Source: Zoroaster sp. YZ-2022
Lineage: Eukaryota > Echinodermata > Asteroidea > Forcipulatida > Zoroasteridae
Direction: 5' to 3'
Length of the DNA stretch: 64,000 bases
NCBI GenBank assembly: GCA_029582265.1
Contig: CM055817.1
Coordinates: 56,617,750-56,681,749, forward strand
Shown here: piece by piece, positions 44,111 to 53,298 of the stretch
Numbering within the stretch: the first letter of the stretch is position 1
Layout: the number at the start of each line of letters is the position of its first letter
Notes under the pieces: generated by a model
What the model saw: the letters and a program-made list of their open reading frames with translations, nothing else
Database searches by the model: none
What the model was told of the DNA's origin: nothing
Made by a program: the position numbers and the translations under genes

Positions 44111-45820
44111 GTGCCCCAGGTACGCCACTGACCTTTGGAACAAGTGGCACTTGCTGGGCTTTAATTTAAGTCCAGCGTTCCTCAGCCTGTCCAACACCAC
44201 TTGGAGCCGCTCTAGGGTCTCCATCACCGTCTCACCAAAGACAATAATGTCGTCCAAATAAATCAACAAGATTTCCCACTGCAAGCCGGCCATGACTTTT
44301 TCCATGAGCCGCTCGAAAGTCGCCGGGGCATTGCACAGCCCGAAAGGCATGCACTTCCACTGGTACAATCCATTCCTAACAATAAATGCGGACTTCTGGC
44401 AAGCGTCCTCATCCAGAGCGACCTGCCAATACCCTGACGCCAAGTCAAGGGTACAAAACCACTTTGCCCCTCTCAATGCATCAAATGTTTCATCAATGCG
44501 AGGCACGGGATAAGCATCTTTGATGGTAACCGCATTCAATTTCCTGTAATCAACACAGAAGCGCTTGGTTCCATCCTTCTTGTTGACCAGAACAACATTT
44601 GCCGCCCACGGACTATCGGAGGGCTCAATTACCCCCCTCTTTTCAAGGTCACTGACTTGCCTCTGAATCTCTTGTCGATGACAATAAGGATGGCGTCTCG
44701 GCCGTTCTTTAACTGGCCTGGCCTCCCCTGTCTTGATCTGATGTTTGACCACTTCGGTGTGACCAATGTCATGGTCCCCACTCGAAAATACATCCTTGAA
44801 GTCGGTCAAACACTTCCGGACTTCACCATGGTACTTGGCCTCAACATTGGCTGTACCCCTACCATACAAATCCCTCAAGTGCATGGGAAGTTCATGCCCA
44901 GCATTCTCCACCTCGATTGAATTGAGAAGAATTGAATCTTCCCTTACTTGGGAGATGACCCCTACGGTCATACCCTCACGAGCCACTCTCTTTTCCCGAC
45001 CAGGGTTGAATACCCGTAATGGAATAATCTCTGACTCGGTCTCTACCAGGGATCTGGCTAACATCAAACCCTTCTGGGCCAAATCACCTCCACCTTCCAC
45101 TGGTTCAACAATAGCTGGCCCAACCAAGCCAGTACTCCTCCGGGCGACCATACCCGGGACCACGGCCTCATGGCCGGCTGGAACCACTGTAGTTCTAGAA
45201 ACTACGACTCGGCCAACAAATGGCTCACCTGCACTGCCTGTGCATCTAATCTTCTCACCATTCAGCTTCCATTCTTTGGCCTGGAAATCTAAATTTCCGC
45301 CAGTGGGCACCAGGAAATCCATACCAAGAATACCAGGATAATTCATGTCAGTGAAGATTGCCTTCACCAGGTGCGTGGTCCGGCCAACTTGCACCTCTAC
45401 CCAAGCAATCCCAAGCACCGCTAATGGGCTACCATCGACCTGCCGAACCTGAACACCCTCCGTCTCCAAGACGGGCCTCTGTTCCTTCGGTATCTGGTAA
45501 TACACCGAACTACTAATCAAAGTATCGGTGGACCCTGTATCGATTAAAAATCGACACTTGGTTGCCCTTACAGTTCCATCAACAAACAGACCATACCGAG
45601 GGCCAAGACTTGAACCAGGCAGAGTTATTACTCTTTGCTCTTCCCCTGACTTTTGTCTCTTTCCTCCTTCACCACCCCCGTCACTACGATATCGTTTGGA
45701 CCCTCTGCACAATCCAGCCTGCCCGCGGGCCCTACGTGAGGCTGGTTGGCGTTTCCCTGCATTTGGGGAAGTCTCCTTCGGGATTCTTGCACTGACGTGC
45801 AAAATGCCCCTCTTGTCCAC
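44060..45820 (-). pseudogene. Gypsy element 2 pol, first part: protease and RT
   Basis: 586-codon frame overlapping the end of gag by about 90 bp, so it is probably reached by ribosomal frameshifting. A basic linker is followed by a retropepsin domain with FLIDTGSTDTLIS (DTG active site), then RT: VDYRKLNAVTIKDAYPVP, FCTLDLASGYWQV, MPFGLCNAPATFERL and YLDDIIVFGE (catalytic YLDD). It runs into a stop shortly after YLGHIVSA because of a one-base shift relative to the next frame. Confidence 0.88.
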
Positions 45821-47246
45821 AATTGAAACACCTCCAGGTATTACCCTCTACTTTTGGAGGTTGCTGCTTCTCTTTAGACTGCACTCCACTCTGGCTTGGA
45901 ACCGGACTTGTTAATTTCTCCAACAACCCAGTTACAATTTCCAAAGTCCGTTTTTGCTCACTAAGACTTCTCTCAACCGTCCCTAATCTCTGCTCCACTC
46001 CGGAGTCAGTTGCCCTTGCCAACTTGGCAGGCTTACAGTCCAGCATTCTTTGCTGTTCGACCATCTCAAAATTTTCTGTCTCCAGGGCAGCCTGGATTGC
46101 CTCATCCAAATTGCTTGGACGGGCTCTATTGATTCCCTCTCGGACAGAATGGCTATTTACAGCGTCCAGAAAATGGTTCCTTGCCAATCTATCTCGGGCA
46201 TCTTCCACTATCTCAGGGTATGCCCGAACTGTCAATTCATGAATTGCTTGCCCTAGTTCTTGTAGGGTTTCCTTTGGCTTTTGGCGTCGATACCTTAGTT
46301 CGACAAGGTAATTCTCACTCTGTCGACCAGACCCAAAACGCCTCTCTAGCAACTTGACAAGCACACCATATGTGTACTGTTGCCCTGAGTCACCCAACAA
46401 CCGAAGAGCGTCCCCTTGCAAGCTTGCGGCTAAATACCTTGCGGCTTGCTCATCATTCCACTGGTTGACCTCTCGGCAAGACTCGAAATGGCGGTAATAC
46501 TCCTTCCAGAGTACCTTACCACTGTACCTGTCAGGGGTTATATTCGGGCGACGACTTGGTCGCTCCAAACTTTCCCTCCGACCATCATCACTACAAACCT
46601 GTGACTCCCTTCTCAGTGGCCAAGGACCCACTGAAGAGCTGTCTACTTCCCCAGCTAAACTGTCGCCTCTTTCCTCGACTGGTCGAGTCGCGAAGCCTAA
46701 CAGTTCGCTACGCACCTGTTTAGGTGTAACTACCTCCCTCTCTTGCAGGAAGGGGTTAGTACTCCTCTGAACCTGTCCCATGCCACCTTGCCCCGAAAAG
46801 AACAACGTCAGGTCGTCATTGACTTGACCGTCATTTTCACTGACAATGGGCGTCAACTTCGCTCGGGAGAACATCCCTGAGCCTTGTTGTTTCAGAGGTG
46901 TACTCTCAACAAAACTAACCTTTCCCAACTTGGGGACCGTCTCAGGCACCATGCCTAGACTTGACACCTGCCCTGTTGCACCAGAGACATACCCAGAAGT
47001 CTCTTCCGGCAACAGACACTCAACATCCGAATCTACCTGTTGGTGCACACGCCGACCTTTATCTGGCATGTCTTTGTTTCCTCCCTTGGGGAAAACTTCC
47101 AACTGTGAATCGGACATTGCTTCCAACTTCTTTGTCAGGAGATCTTTCTCCCAACGTAGAAATTGGGCATCCATCCGCAATTGGTGCACCTCATTATCAC
47201 CACCAGCACCCGAGGTGCCCTTTTTACCCATTAATCCTGTGCTCAT
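45732..47246 (-). CDS. Gypsy element 2 Gag with CCHC zinc knuckle
   Basis: Start ATG chosen at 47246 (MSTGLMGKKG), giving about 504 residues; the open frame extends upstream to 47459 but that part overlaps the preceding small frame. The N-terminal third is charged and low-complexity. The capsid-like region includes YSGKVLWKEYYRHFE and LAASLQGDALRLLGD, as in Ty3/Gypsy gag. The C-terminus has one zinc knuckle, CFNCGQEGHFARQC (CCHC). Its ATG overlaps the stop of the upstream small frame as ATGA (47243-47246). Confidence 0.85.
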   Translation of the reverse strand: MSTGLMGKKGTSGAGGDNEVHQLRMDAQFLRWEKDLLTKKLEAMSDSQLEVFPKGGNKDMPDKGRRVHQQVDSDVECLLPEETSGYVSGATGQVSSLGMVPETVPKLGKVSFVESTPLKQQGSGMFSRAKLTPIVSENDGQVNDDLTLFFSGQGGMGQVQRSTNPFLQEREVVTPKQVRSELLGFATRPVEERGDSLAGEVDSSSVGPWPLRRESQVCSDDGRRESLERPSRRPNITPDRYSGKVLWKEYYRHFESCREVNQWNDEQAARYLAASLQGDALRLLGDSGQQYTYGVLVKLLERRFGSGRQSENYLVELRYRRQKPKETLQELGQAIHELTVRAYPEIVEDARDRLARNHFLDAVNSHSVREGINRARPSNLDEAIQAALETENFEMVEQQRMLDCKPAKLARATDSGVEQRLGTVERSLSEQKRTLEIVTGLLEKLTSPVPSQSGVQSKEKQQPPKVEGNTWRCFNCGQEGHFARQCKNPEGDFPKCRETPTSLT

Positions 47247-47452
47247 ACTGCAGTCTCGTACTCGTTCGTGGGGGTATCCCTTAGGGCCTCCAACCAACGA
47301 ATAGCACGTCTCTGTTGTTGGATGATTGACCAAACGTAACAGAGAATTAGCAGCACAACCAAAACCAAGCAGACTAGACTCAAAGTAAAGATAATTATTG
47401 ACCACACCTGCATTAGGTTTGCCTTCTTCACAGGGTTTCCAAACTTGGCCAC
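47243..47452 (-). CDS. Small membrane protein B of Gypsy element 2
   Basis: 69 codons. One strong transmembrane segment (IIIFTLSLVCLVLVVLLILC), a short basic N-terminus and an Arg-rich segment after the membrane helix. It overlaps the end of small frame A by about 25 bp and its stop overlaps the gag start as ATGA, an arrangement suited to reinitiation. No homologue is recognised. Confidence 0.55.
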   Translation of the reverse strand: MAKFGNPVKKANLMQVWSIIIFTLSLVCLVLVVLLILCYVWSIIQQQRRAIRWLEALRDTPTNEYETAV

Positions 47453-47706
47453 TGCCCACTTGGTGACTCAGTCACATCAAGCTCGGCTGCCACCGTAGGA
47501 ATCCTTTGTTGTCTCAAACCTTGCAAGACCACTGCTCCGTGTGTTCGAATAGCCAGGCTATCGATTTGCAATAATGTCACCGTGTGATTCCTTGCGACCC
47601 GGCGCAAGCGTCTAAACTCCAAACGAGTCTTAGCCAAAACCCAAACAATCACCAATCCAATAACCACAAAAATCAACAACAACACAACGACAATCCACAA
47701 CTGCAT
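47428..47706 (-). CDS. Small membrane protein A of Gypsy element 2
   Basis: 92 codons, first ATG after the 5' LTR, about 60 bp after the primer-binding site. The N-terminal hydrophobic helix (LWIVVVLLLIFVVIGLVIVW) is followed at once by a basic stretch (RLEFRRLRR), so it is predicted as a single-pass or signal-anchor protein. It precedes small frame B and gag in an overlapping chain. Such a gene is not part of the standard Gypsy layout and no family was recognised. Confidence 0.55.
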   Translation of the reverse strand: MQLWIVVVLLLIFVVIGLVIVWVLAKTRLEFRRLRRVARNHTVTLLQIDSLAIRTHGAVVLQGLRQQRIPTVAAELDVTESPSGQWPSLETL

Positions 47707-47765
47707 TTATACCAGACTTGTAACTTGTGTATCTTTAGCAAAGGCCAACTTAATCAATCACAATC

Positions 47766-47783
47766 ATCCCACTTCTGACACCA
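47766..47783 (-). other. Primer-binding site of Gypsy element 2 (tRNA-Leu type)
   Basis: 18 bp, two bases inside the 5' LTR. On the plus strand it reads ATCCCACTTCTGACACCA, the 3' end of a eukaryotic tRNA-Leu(CAA) type with CCA. This gives the element orientation and a normal 18-nt PBS length. Confidence 0.8.
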
Positions 47784-47785
47784 TT

Positions 47786-48950
47786 TGTGGCGGGTTTCCC
47801 AGGCTCAACCTAAGTTCGATGGGGTCAAGTCAGACGCCAATTGCGGTGACAACAATTCCCCCAAACTAAGATTATTTCCTAGACGAGATACCACTCAGAG
47901 CGATCTCTGGGCCAGGGGTATGAGTCCGTTTTGATGGAAATCTACCACCAATTGTGATTGATTGTTAAGTCTATGCTAGCACACAGTTACTCAGAGAAAC
48001 AAGGCACCTGAAAACAGAATTGTCGGTACAACACTATAATTTATTCAAGTTATAATTAGCAACATTACTGTGACTGGGTTGGGATTGATTCTTTTATTAA
48101 CACCTGCATGGGTCCTCTTTCTTTTCAATCTCAATGTATAACTGACAGGTAATATTACAATGAAAAGTACTCAGCTCGCATCAGCATTACACTACTACAT
48201 CAGCAATGCCCACTAGCATCAGCCTTAAACAACAGCGTCAACAATGCACACTAGCATCAGCCTTAAACAACAGCGTCAACAATGCACACTAGCATCAGCA
48301 CTAAACAACAGCGTCAATAATGCACACTAGCATCAGCACTAAACAACAGCGTCAATAATGCACACTAGCATCAGCACTAAACAACAGCGTCAATAATGCA
48401 CACTAGCATCAGCACTAAACAACAGCGTCAATAATGCACACTAGCATCAGCACTAAACAACAGCGTCAATAATGCACACTAGCATCAGCCTTTAACAACA
48501 GCGTCAACAATGCACACTAGCATCAGCATTAAATAATAATGCACACTAGCATCAGCACTACACGAGAACATTAGCCGTATACAGTTGGTATAGCTTTGTA
48601 CTCATCAGCAATGCAAGCCAGCGTTAGCTATGTACAGCTTCCAAAGTTTTGTACCTGCTACGCATCAGCTATGCACGCTAGCATCTACAACGTACAGCTC
48701 ATACAACTTATATTCTCTTTGCAGCTAATGCACCACGCGCTAGTCAGCGACCTACACGCAGAGCTAAGACAATAAACTTACGTCTTTCTACGCTGGCAGC
48801 TACCGCTCTCTTTTGCGCTATGGCATACCGCAGGCAACCACGACCGGCGCTGCCATCGCATCGCTACGCGCCTGCCCAATCAGCGCGCGCAACATAAGGT
48901 CACCCACAATCTAAATATTAGACTGGTATAGTCTTTCACTTTCCGTTACA
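47786..48950 (-). repeat. LTR (5') of Gypsy element 2
   Basis: 1165 bp, nearly identical to 38836-39962, with one additional 36-bp internal unit. Only scattered substitutions were noticed, which points to a recent insertion. Confidence 0.93.
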
Positions 48951-49255
48951 CTATTCACAAACGTCATGACCTCCGTGCCATCAAGCGTGCCCTCTTGTGG
49001 TTGAACTTGCCCAGCATGTTGTATGGATACAAAGCTTAGTCCATTACTGGCCAGCATAGGGTCAAGACTGAGTGCCTCTACGTGGGTTGTGTCCTGTTGT
49101 ATGCTGACCTTTCCTTCTTGCCGAAGGGTCAGCGTTACTTGGGTCTCAACAGACTGGACAATAGCCGACGAGCTAACACCATCATCCGCTGAGTCCGTGT
49201 CAGGTTCGTAACTGATGATGACATTGTTGACAGTTTCAAGCACTGATTCAGTGAC
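48951..49255 (-). CDS. GAIN exon, 5' fragment before the Gypsy insertion
   Basis: Starts after TTTTGAAG (acceptor at 49256-49257) in phase 0 and is open to the LTR edge. Product: VTESVLETVNNVIISYEPD, SSSAIVQSVETQVTLTLRQE and a beta-rich stretch up to MTFVNS. This is the alpha-helical to beta transition typical of the GAIN domain. CTAT at 48951-48954 is the target duplication. The exon resumes at 38835. Confidence 0.85.
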
Positions 49256-49259
49256 CTTC

Positions 49260-49825
49260 AAAATAGTCATCAAAACAAAATAATATCACAAAGGATTTGC
49301 TTATAAAAACACGTAGTGTCCTATAAGAACCAATAGAAGGCTGCTCATATCATTGGAAACGGCACGTGTCTTATAGACTAATTTATGGTTGGTTTGTAAG
49401 CAAATTAGACACCAATGGCAAAAGCCTACTTATATGTTTACGTCAATTATTAAGAATACTATTATTTGAAAAAAGTATGAACCATAAGATCTACCAATCA
49501 CCCAGTAGACTTGACAATGCCTTGTTTGTTTGAGGGGCTATCATCATATTCGTCTAGCTTCTTTCAGCGCCAAGGGAGTAGGTCCAGTGGCCGTATAATT
49601 AGCTGATTTGCCCATGGGAGCAGTTTTTCCACTTACCTCTAAGGGTCACAGCAGTAAGTGGTTTGAAAAAAGCTGTTTATCACACGATGGTTGCTGGTTT
49701 TGAAACAGAGTGATCGAGTATTGTCTTTCAGACAATAATCGATCAGCCAGACATCATACAAATCAACCACGACCCTCAATTTAACGTGTACACACGACCC
49801 CCTCTGCCTCTAGGTACACTCCTAC
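49260..49825. other. Intron of the adhesion-GPCR-like gene
   Basis: AT-rich intron between two GAIN-region exons; no further feature recognised. Confidence 0.6.
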
Positions 49826-49978
49826 CTCAATATCACCCGAACTAGCGTCGACAATGTTCACCAAAATGGTGGAAATAACATCAATGGGTACATCCTCTTT
49901 ATCGTCAGATAATGCTGATGATGTCTCGTTGGCTAGAAACTCAGCAACTTCTACAGCATTTCCTGTACTAACAGGAAC
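49826..49978 (-). CDS. Adhesion-GPCR-like gene: pre-GAIN helical exon
   Basis: 153-bp exon (51 codons, phase 0 to 0) from AG (49979-49980) to a GTAGGA donor (from 49825). It encodes AVEVAEFLANETSSALSDD and DVISTILVNIVDASSG, matching the helical GAIN subdomain A pattern of adhesion GPCRs (A-x-x-L-x-N-x-T, then I-x-x-I-V). Confidence 0.8.
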
Positions 49979-50421
49979 CTGTGTATATTAAATATGTAGA
50001 ACTTAATTACACTTCAGCCATATGATGTAAAGCACACTGTGAACAAGTACGATCCTAATTCTGATTGCCAATTCATAAAGGTGCCAGACTATTTCCCTGC
50101 CATCCTCAGATTGGTAACATTGATTTGTATCGCAACTTTCCTACAGCTTTAACACATAGACCTGTGTAAGTAGGATTGATTGAAAGAAAAAGTAAGGTTA
50201 TGGTAGCACCATAAACAATTTGTAAGGAGTTGTACTAATTATTGGTTCTGAGAAGAACCGGTGGTGAGTTCACTCATAAATTATACCCGTGCACCATAAC
50301 ATTCTCCTCAGCTGCCATATTGCGGTTTGATAAGGGTAGAATGGTGGTATAACCTGGGCCTGTATAATGTATGACTTAATTATCAATATTAATTGGTTGC
50401 GTGCTTTAGCATGTAACCCAC

Positions 50422-50549
50422 CATTGCGACATCTTCAAGGGTGATATTTGTCCTGACTTCCCCACAGCCGTGAGACTGAGGAACCTTCCACTGAAAGTAC
50501 GCAGGTGGCTCCAGCACTGAACATATCCTGATAGCTCTTGGAAAGCCAG
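50422..50549 (-). CDS. Adhesion-GPCR-like gene: stalk exon
   Basis: 128-bp exon, two leading bases plus 42 codons (phase 1 to 0), from CACAG (50550-50551) to GTGGGT (from 50421). It has two cysteines and a PPAYFQWKVPQSHGCGEV stretch, ending NITLEDVAM, which resembles the segment just before the GAIN domain of adhesion GPCRs. The donor is not ideal, but the phases on both sides fit. Confidence 0.65.
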
Positions 50550-50595
50550 CTGTGAATGAATAAAATTTATGAAATCAAGCAGAGGCCCATATACT

Positions 50596-50700
50596 ATATA
50601 TATATATATATATATATATAGAGCGCTCGTCTAGTATTCGAGAGGTCGTGGGTTCGAGTCCGGCATCAGCCAATTTTTCTTTGCTCGCGAACCGTTTATA
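50596..50700 (+). mobile_element. tRNA-Thr-like SINE, partial copy
   Basis: A TA run leads into GAGCGCTCGTCTAGTATTCG..GTGGGTTCGAGTCCGGC..CAGCC, then TTTTTCTTTGCTCGCGAACC. It is a 5'-truncated copy of the element at 50922-51020. Confidence 0.65.
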
Positions 50701-50921
50701 TAATATTTCAGGTCAGTTTCTCTATATATAAATCTACTTTGTGTACAACCACATAAAAGGCTTGTGTCCCGTTTGTGTGATCCCCGCTACTGCCGTTACC
50801 CGGGTTGTTTGCATCTGACCGGGGCTTGATCCCTGGCTACTCGGCAGATATGGTTTGACCTCTGACCTGGCCCCATAGAGCAATAGATAATTGGCATAAG
50901 TGGACCGCCCACCAACATAGG

Positions 50922-51015
50922 GGCTGGTTAGCTCAGTTGGTAGAGCACTCGTCTAGTATTCGAGAGGTCGTGGGTTCGAGTCTGGCATCAGCCAATTTTT
51001 CTTTGCTCGCGAACC

Positions 51016-51020
<5 letters not shown>
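50922..51020 (+). mobile_element. tRNA-Thr(AGT)-like SINE
   Basis: 50922-50993 folds as a 72-nt cloverleaf: acceptor GGCTGGT/ATCAGCC, D arm GCTCAGTTGGTAGAGC, anticodon loop CTAGTAT (AGT), T loop TTCGAGT. The anticodon and T stems each have a mismatch. The same sequence plus the same downstream text (TTTTTCTTTGCTCGCGAACC) and a TA run occurs three times within 750 bp, so it is a SINE or pseudo-tRNA rather than a normal gene. Confidence 0.65.
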
Positions 51021-51076
<56 letters not shown>

Positions 51077-51080
51077 CATA
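51020..51080. repeat. (TA)n microsatellite
   Basis: TA/TATACA run at the 3' side of the tRNA-like element, adjoining a TA-flanked MITE. Confidence 0.9.
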
Positions 51081-51293
51081 TACTGAACAAAATTATAAAC
51101 GCCCCATGTGGCACTTTGAAACTTTTATTAGCCTTAGGGGTTTCAAAATATATTAAATCATACAAAATTCATTTTGTTGTTCAATAGGCTACAGATTACT
51201 GTCCGTTAGAACACGATAGTGGCGTCTGGCAATCATGGACATGCATGTTATATAAATAATTTACATGGGGCGTTTATATTTTTGCTCAGTGTA
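51081..51293. mobile_element. MITE with ~28-bp TIRs in a TA repeat
   Basis: 213 bp. Left end TACTGAACAAAATTATAAAC followed by GCCCCATGT; right end is the complement with small differences (ACATGGGGCGTTTATA..TTGCTCAGTGTA). Flanked by TA repeats, as expected for a Tc1/mariner-type TA target. Non-coding. Confidence 0.8.
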
Positions 51294-51299
51294 TATATA

Positions 51300-51362
51300 T
51301 AAACGTTCGCGAGCAAAGAAAAATTGGCTGATGCCGGACTCGAACCCGCGACCTCTATATAT
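51300..51362 (-). mobile_element. tRNA-Thr-like SINE, inverted partial copy
   Basis: Minus-strand copy containing GCGGGTTCGAGTCCGGCATC and the downstream AATTTTTCTTTGCTCGCG. Only the 3' half of the tRNA-like part is present. Confidence 0.65.
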
Positions 51363-51369
51363 ATATAGA

Positions 51370-51812
51370 TATGGGTCATTCCATGAACGTGGGACCCAAA
51401 GTGTGACATGGAGGTCAACATTTCAAGTTTATTAAATAAAGAAAAAAATCAGTTTTGTTACCTTATTTATCATAGTTTTGTAGGTTGTCATCTTTTAAAA
51501 TAATATATACAAACATTAAAACTGGTGTCATGTATTTACTTCCTGCTTCACCTGATATGAGGTTAACGATGTAACAAAATTACAAGGGGACACCGTGTCT
51601 TGTTACGTTGTGTAATATACTGACTAAAGTTAATGGATCAAAATAGGGGAGACCCAAGATATTTCTGTTTGTTGTCATAATAGGTCTGTATGAGATGCAA
51701 CAATAGGTGAAAGTTATAATCATCAGCTCGTACGATGTAAGGAATAACACAGGCCCCAATATCTGAAATACATGGAAAACACAAGTGTCCCACGTTCATG
51801 GAATGATCCATA
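51370..51812. mobile_element. MITE with GTCATTCCATGAACGTGGGAC termini
   Basis: About 440 bp with inverted ends ATGGGTCATTCCATGAACG (left) and the complement of ATGGATCATTCCATGAACG (right), in TA-rich flanks. The interior has no open frame of note. Confidence 0.75.
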
Positions 51813-52187
51813 TATCAGGTCATTTTGTTAGCTATATGCCGTTAGCATGTACCCCCGCATTGGCATACTTCTCGGCTAGTCCTTAGGCAAGTCGCTTTCG
51901 GCATGATAGAAACAGATGTTTCGGGCAGTTTCTGTATAGGCCTACCTCGTACCCACTGCTCTGACACCCTGGAACGGGACCATTTCAATTTCCAAAAGTC
52001 TTGGATATTTAAGTTAGGTGCTCGTAGCTTATGGGATTTGGGGAACCGTCTGATACACGAGTAATAAAAAGAACGTGTGCTGCAGTACATGTTAGAAAAT
52101 ATATCTGTTTTTTCTTCGAAAAAATAATTAAATTGATTTTGCTTATTATGTTGTATACATAGTACACAGTTTTAGTATTACATGCAC

Positions 52188-52609
52188 CTCTTATTCTTGA
52201 GTAAAATGAATCCACAGGTTTTGGTCCCGCCTGCAAGAAGGCCTGACACCAGTATTTCATGTCATCATTTAAGGTGATTGACTTCGCAATTAAGGCATTG
52301 TTACCATGTCTGCTATCAAACACGTAATGGCTTTGGTTAATGTCTGGTTCATAAACAACATTATTCCCATAGTATACTGACAATAGACTCAGCATCGCTG
52401 ATGTCCGTTACATTCACGTCACTCAATCTCCATTCTAAGGCATAGTAGGTCTCGCTGACAGTACAGGTAAGTGTTGTATCTTCTCCAATATCCACCCATA
52501 AATCACCATGAACTATGACCTGAGAGACAGCTACTGCACATTGGAAGCACGACAATACAAAAATATAAAAATATAATCTCAAAACTCTGTTTAAAAAACA
52601 ACAATTCAT
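52188..52609 (-). pseudogene. Adhesion-GPCR-like gene: signal peptide and Ig-domain exon, frameshifted
   Basis: Minus-strand ATG at 52609 opens a signal peptide (LRLYFYIFVLSCFQCAVAVS) followed by an Ig-like domain: DIGEDTTLTCTVSETYYALEW (first Cys and core Trp). The second half is one base out of frame (break at about 52365-52380) and has the later Ig hallmarks, NDDMKYWCQAFLQAG. It ends at a GTGCAT donor (from 52187) in phase 1, which fits the stalk exon at 50422-50549. Alternatively a CTCTCAG acceptor at about 52525 begins the Ig exon. The break is either a real lesion or an assembly error. Confidence 0.65.
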
Positions 52610-52639
52610 TAGTTCAAATGTTTAGTTACTCTTTTAATC

Positions 52640-53298
52640 GGTGTGCTCCTGTTATTTTAAACCCCGGGCAGCTTTGAAAAACTGTTTTTCGCTGAAAAGT
52701 TTCCACATGTAAAATAATAAATAAATACATAAAATATACTGTTTGTGCTTTTTTTCTTTGGTTTATCTAGTTGTCTATGAAAACAGAGCAAAATAGTGGT
52801 TTAATGGACTTACGTTTACGTCTCTTACGTTTCTCAAAGGCAAAATAACATTTCGTGTATTTAAGCTAATGAGGTGGTGCGAGGCGTTTTTTTGTTGAAA
52901 ACTATAACAATTGCTAATATGTTTATCCGAAAGAAGACTATTTCCTAAATTACACGTTAGAATGAATACGAAGAACCTGAATGTATTTGCACTGTGTATT
53001 TATGAGTCTGCAGCTGGACTTGTTGGATCTTGTTGGGTGCTGTGTGATGGACCTTGATCTGGGCTTGTATGAAGATGCGTTGAAGCTAATGCAAGAGATG
53101 ACCGATGTGTGAAAGCGGGACCGATGACCGAGGATCAGGTAGAGGAGTGGACTTGGGCTGGGTAATGCTGACCTTGCTAGATGTATTGATGTGAAGTTCT
53201 TGGTGAAGACAGGCTTGGTTGCAGGTACGGTAGGCACGGCGAACTAAGGTGTTGTTCCATGGTAACTTTGATATTTGGCTGTTTATGTTTGCGGTGTT
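52640..53298. other. No recognisable gene
   Basis: Upstream of the Ig exon. Open frames running into the gap have no recognisable motif. The part nearest the gap could belong to the DIRS-like element on the other side. Confidence 0.35.

Larger units (their letters stand above)
38836..48950 (-). mobile_element. Ty3/Gypsy element 2, full length, inside a coding exon
   Basis: 10.1-kb element on the minus strand. LTRs at 38836-39962 and 47786-48950 are nearly identical and end TGTGGCGGG..CGTTACA. Both flanks carry CTAT. It has a tRNA-Leu-type primer-binding site, two small membrane-protein frames, gag, protease-RT-RNase H-integrase in two frames, and an extra C2H2 zinc-finger frame downstream. 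A one-base frameshift splits pol. It interrupts a GAIN-domain exon of the adhesion-GPCR-like gene, on the same strand as that gene. Confidence 0.95.

Noticed and set aside
44766..45341. 191-codon plus-strand frame inside Gypsy element 2
   Set aside because: Antisense shadow of the protease-RT frame; no recognisable domain.
50922..50993. Functional tRNA-Thr gene
   Set aside because: Cloverleaf is near complete but has stem mismatches and occurs as three copies with the same non-tRNA tail, so a SINE is more likely.
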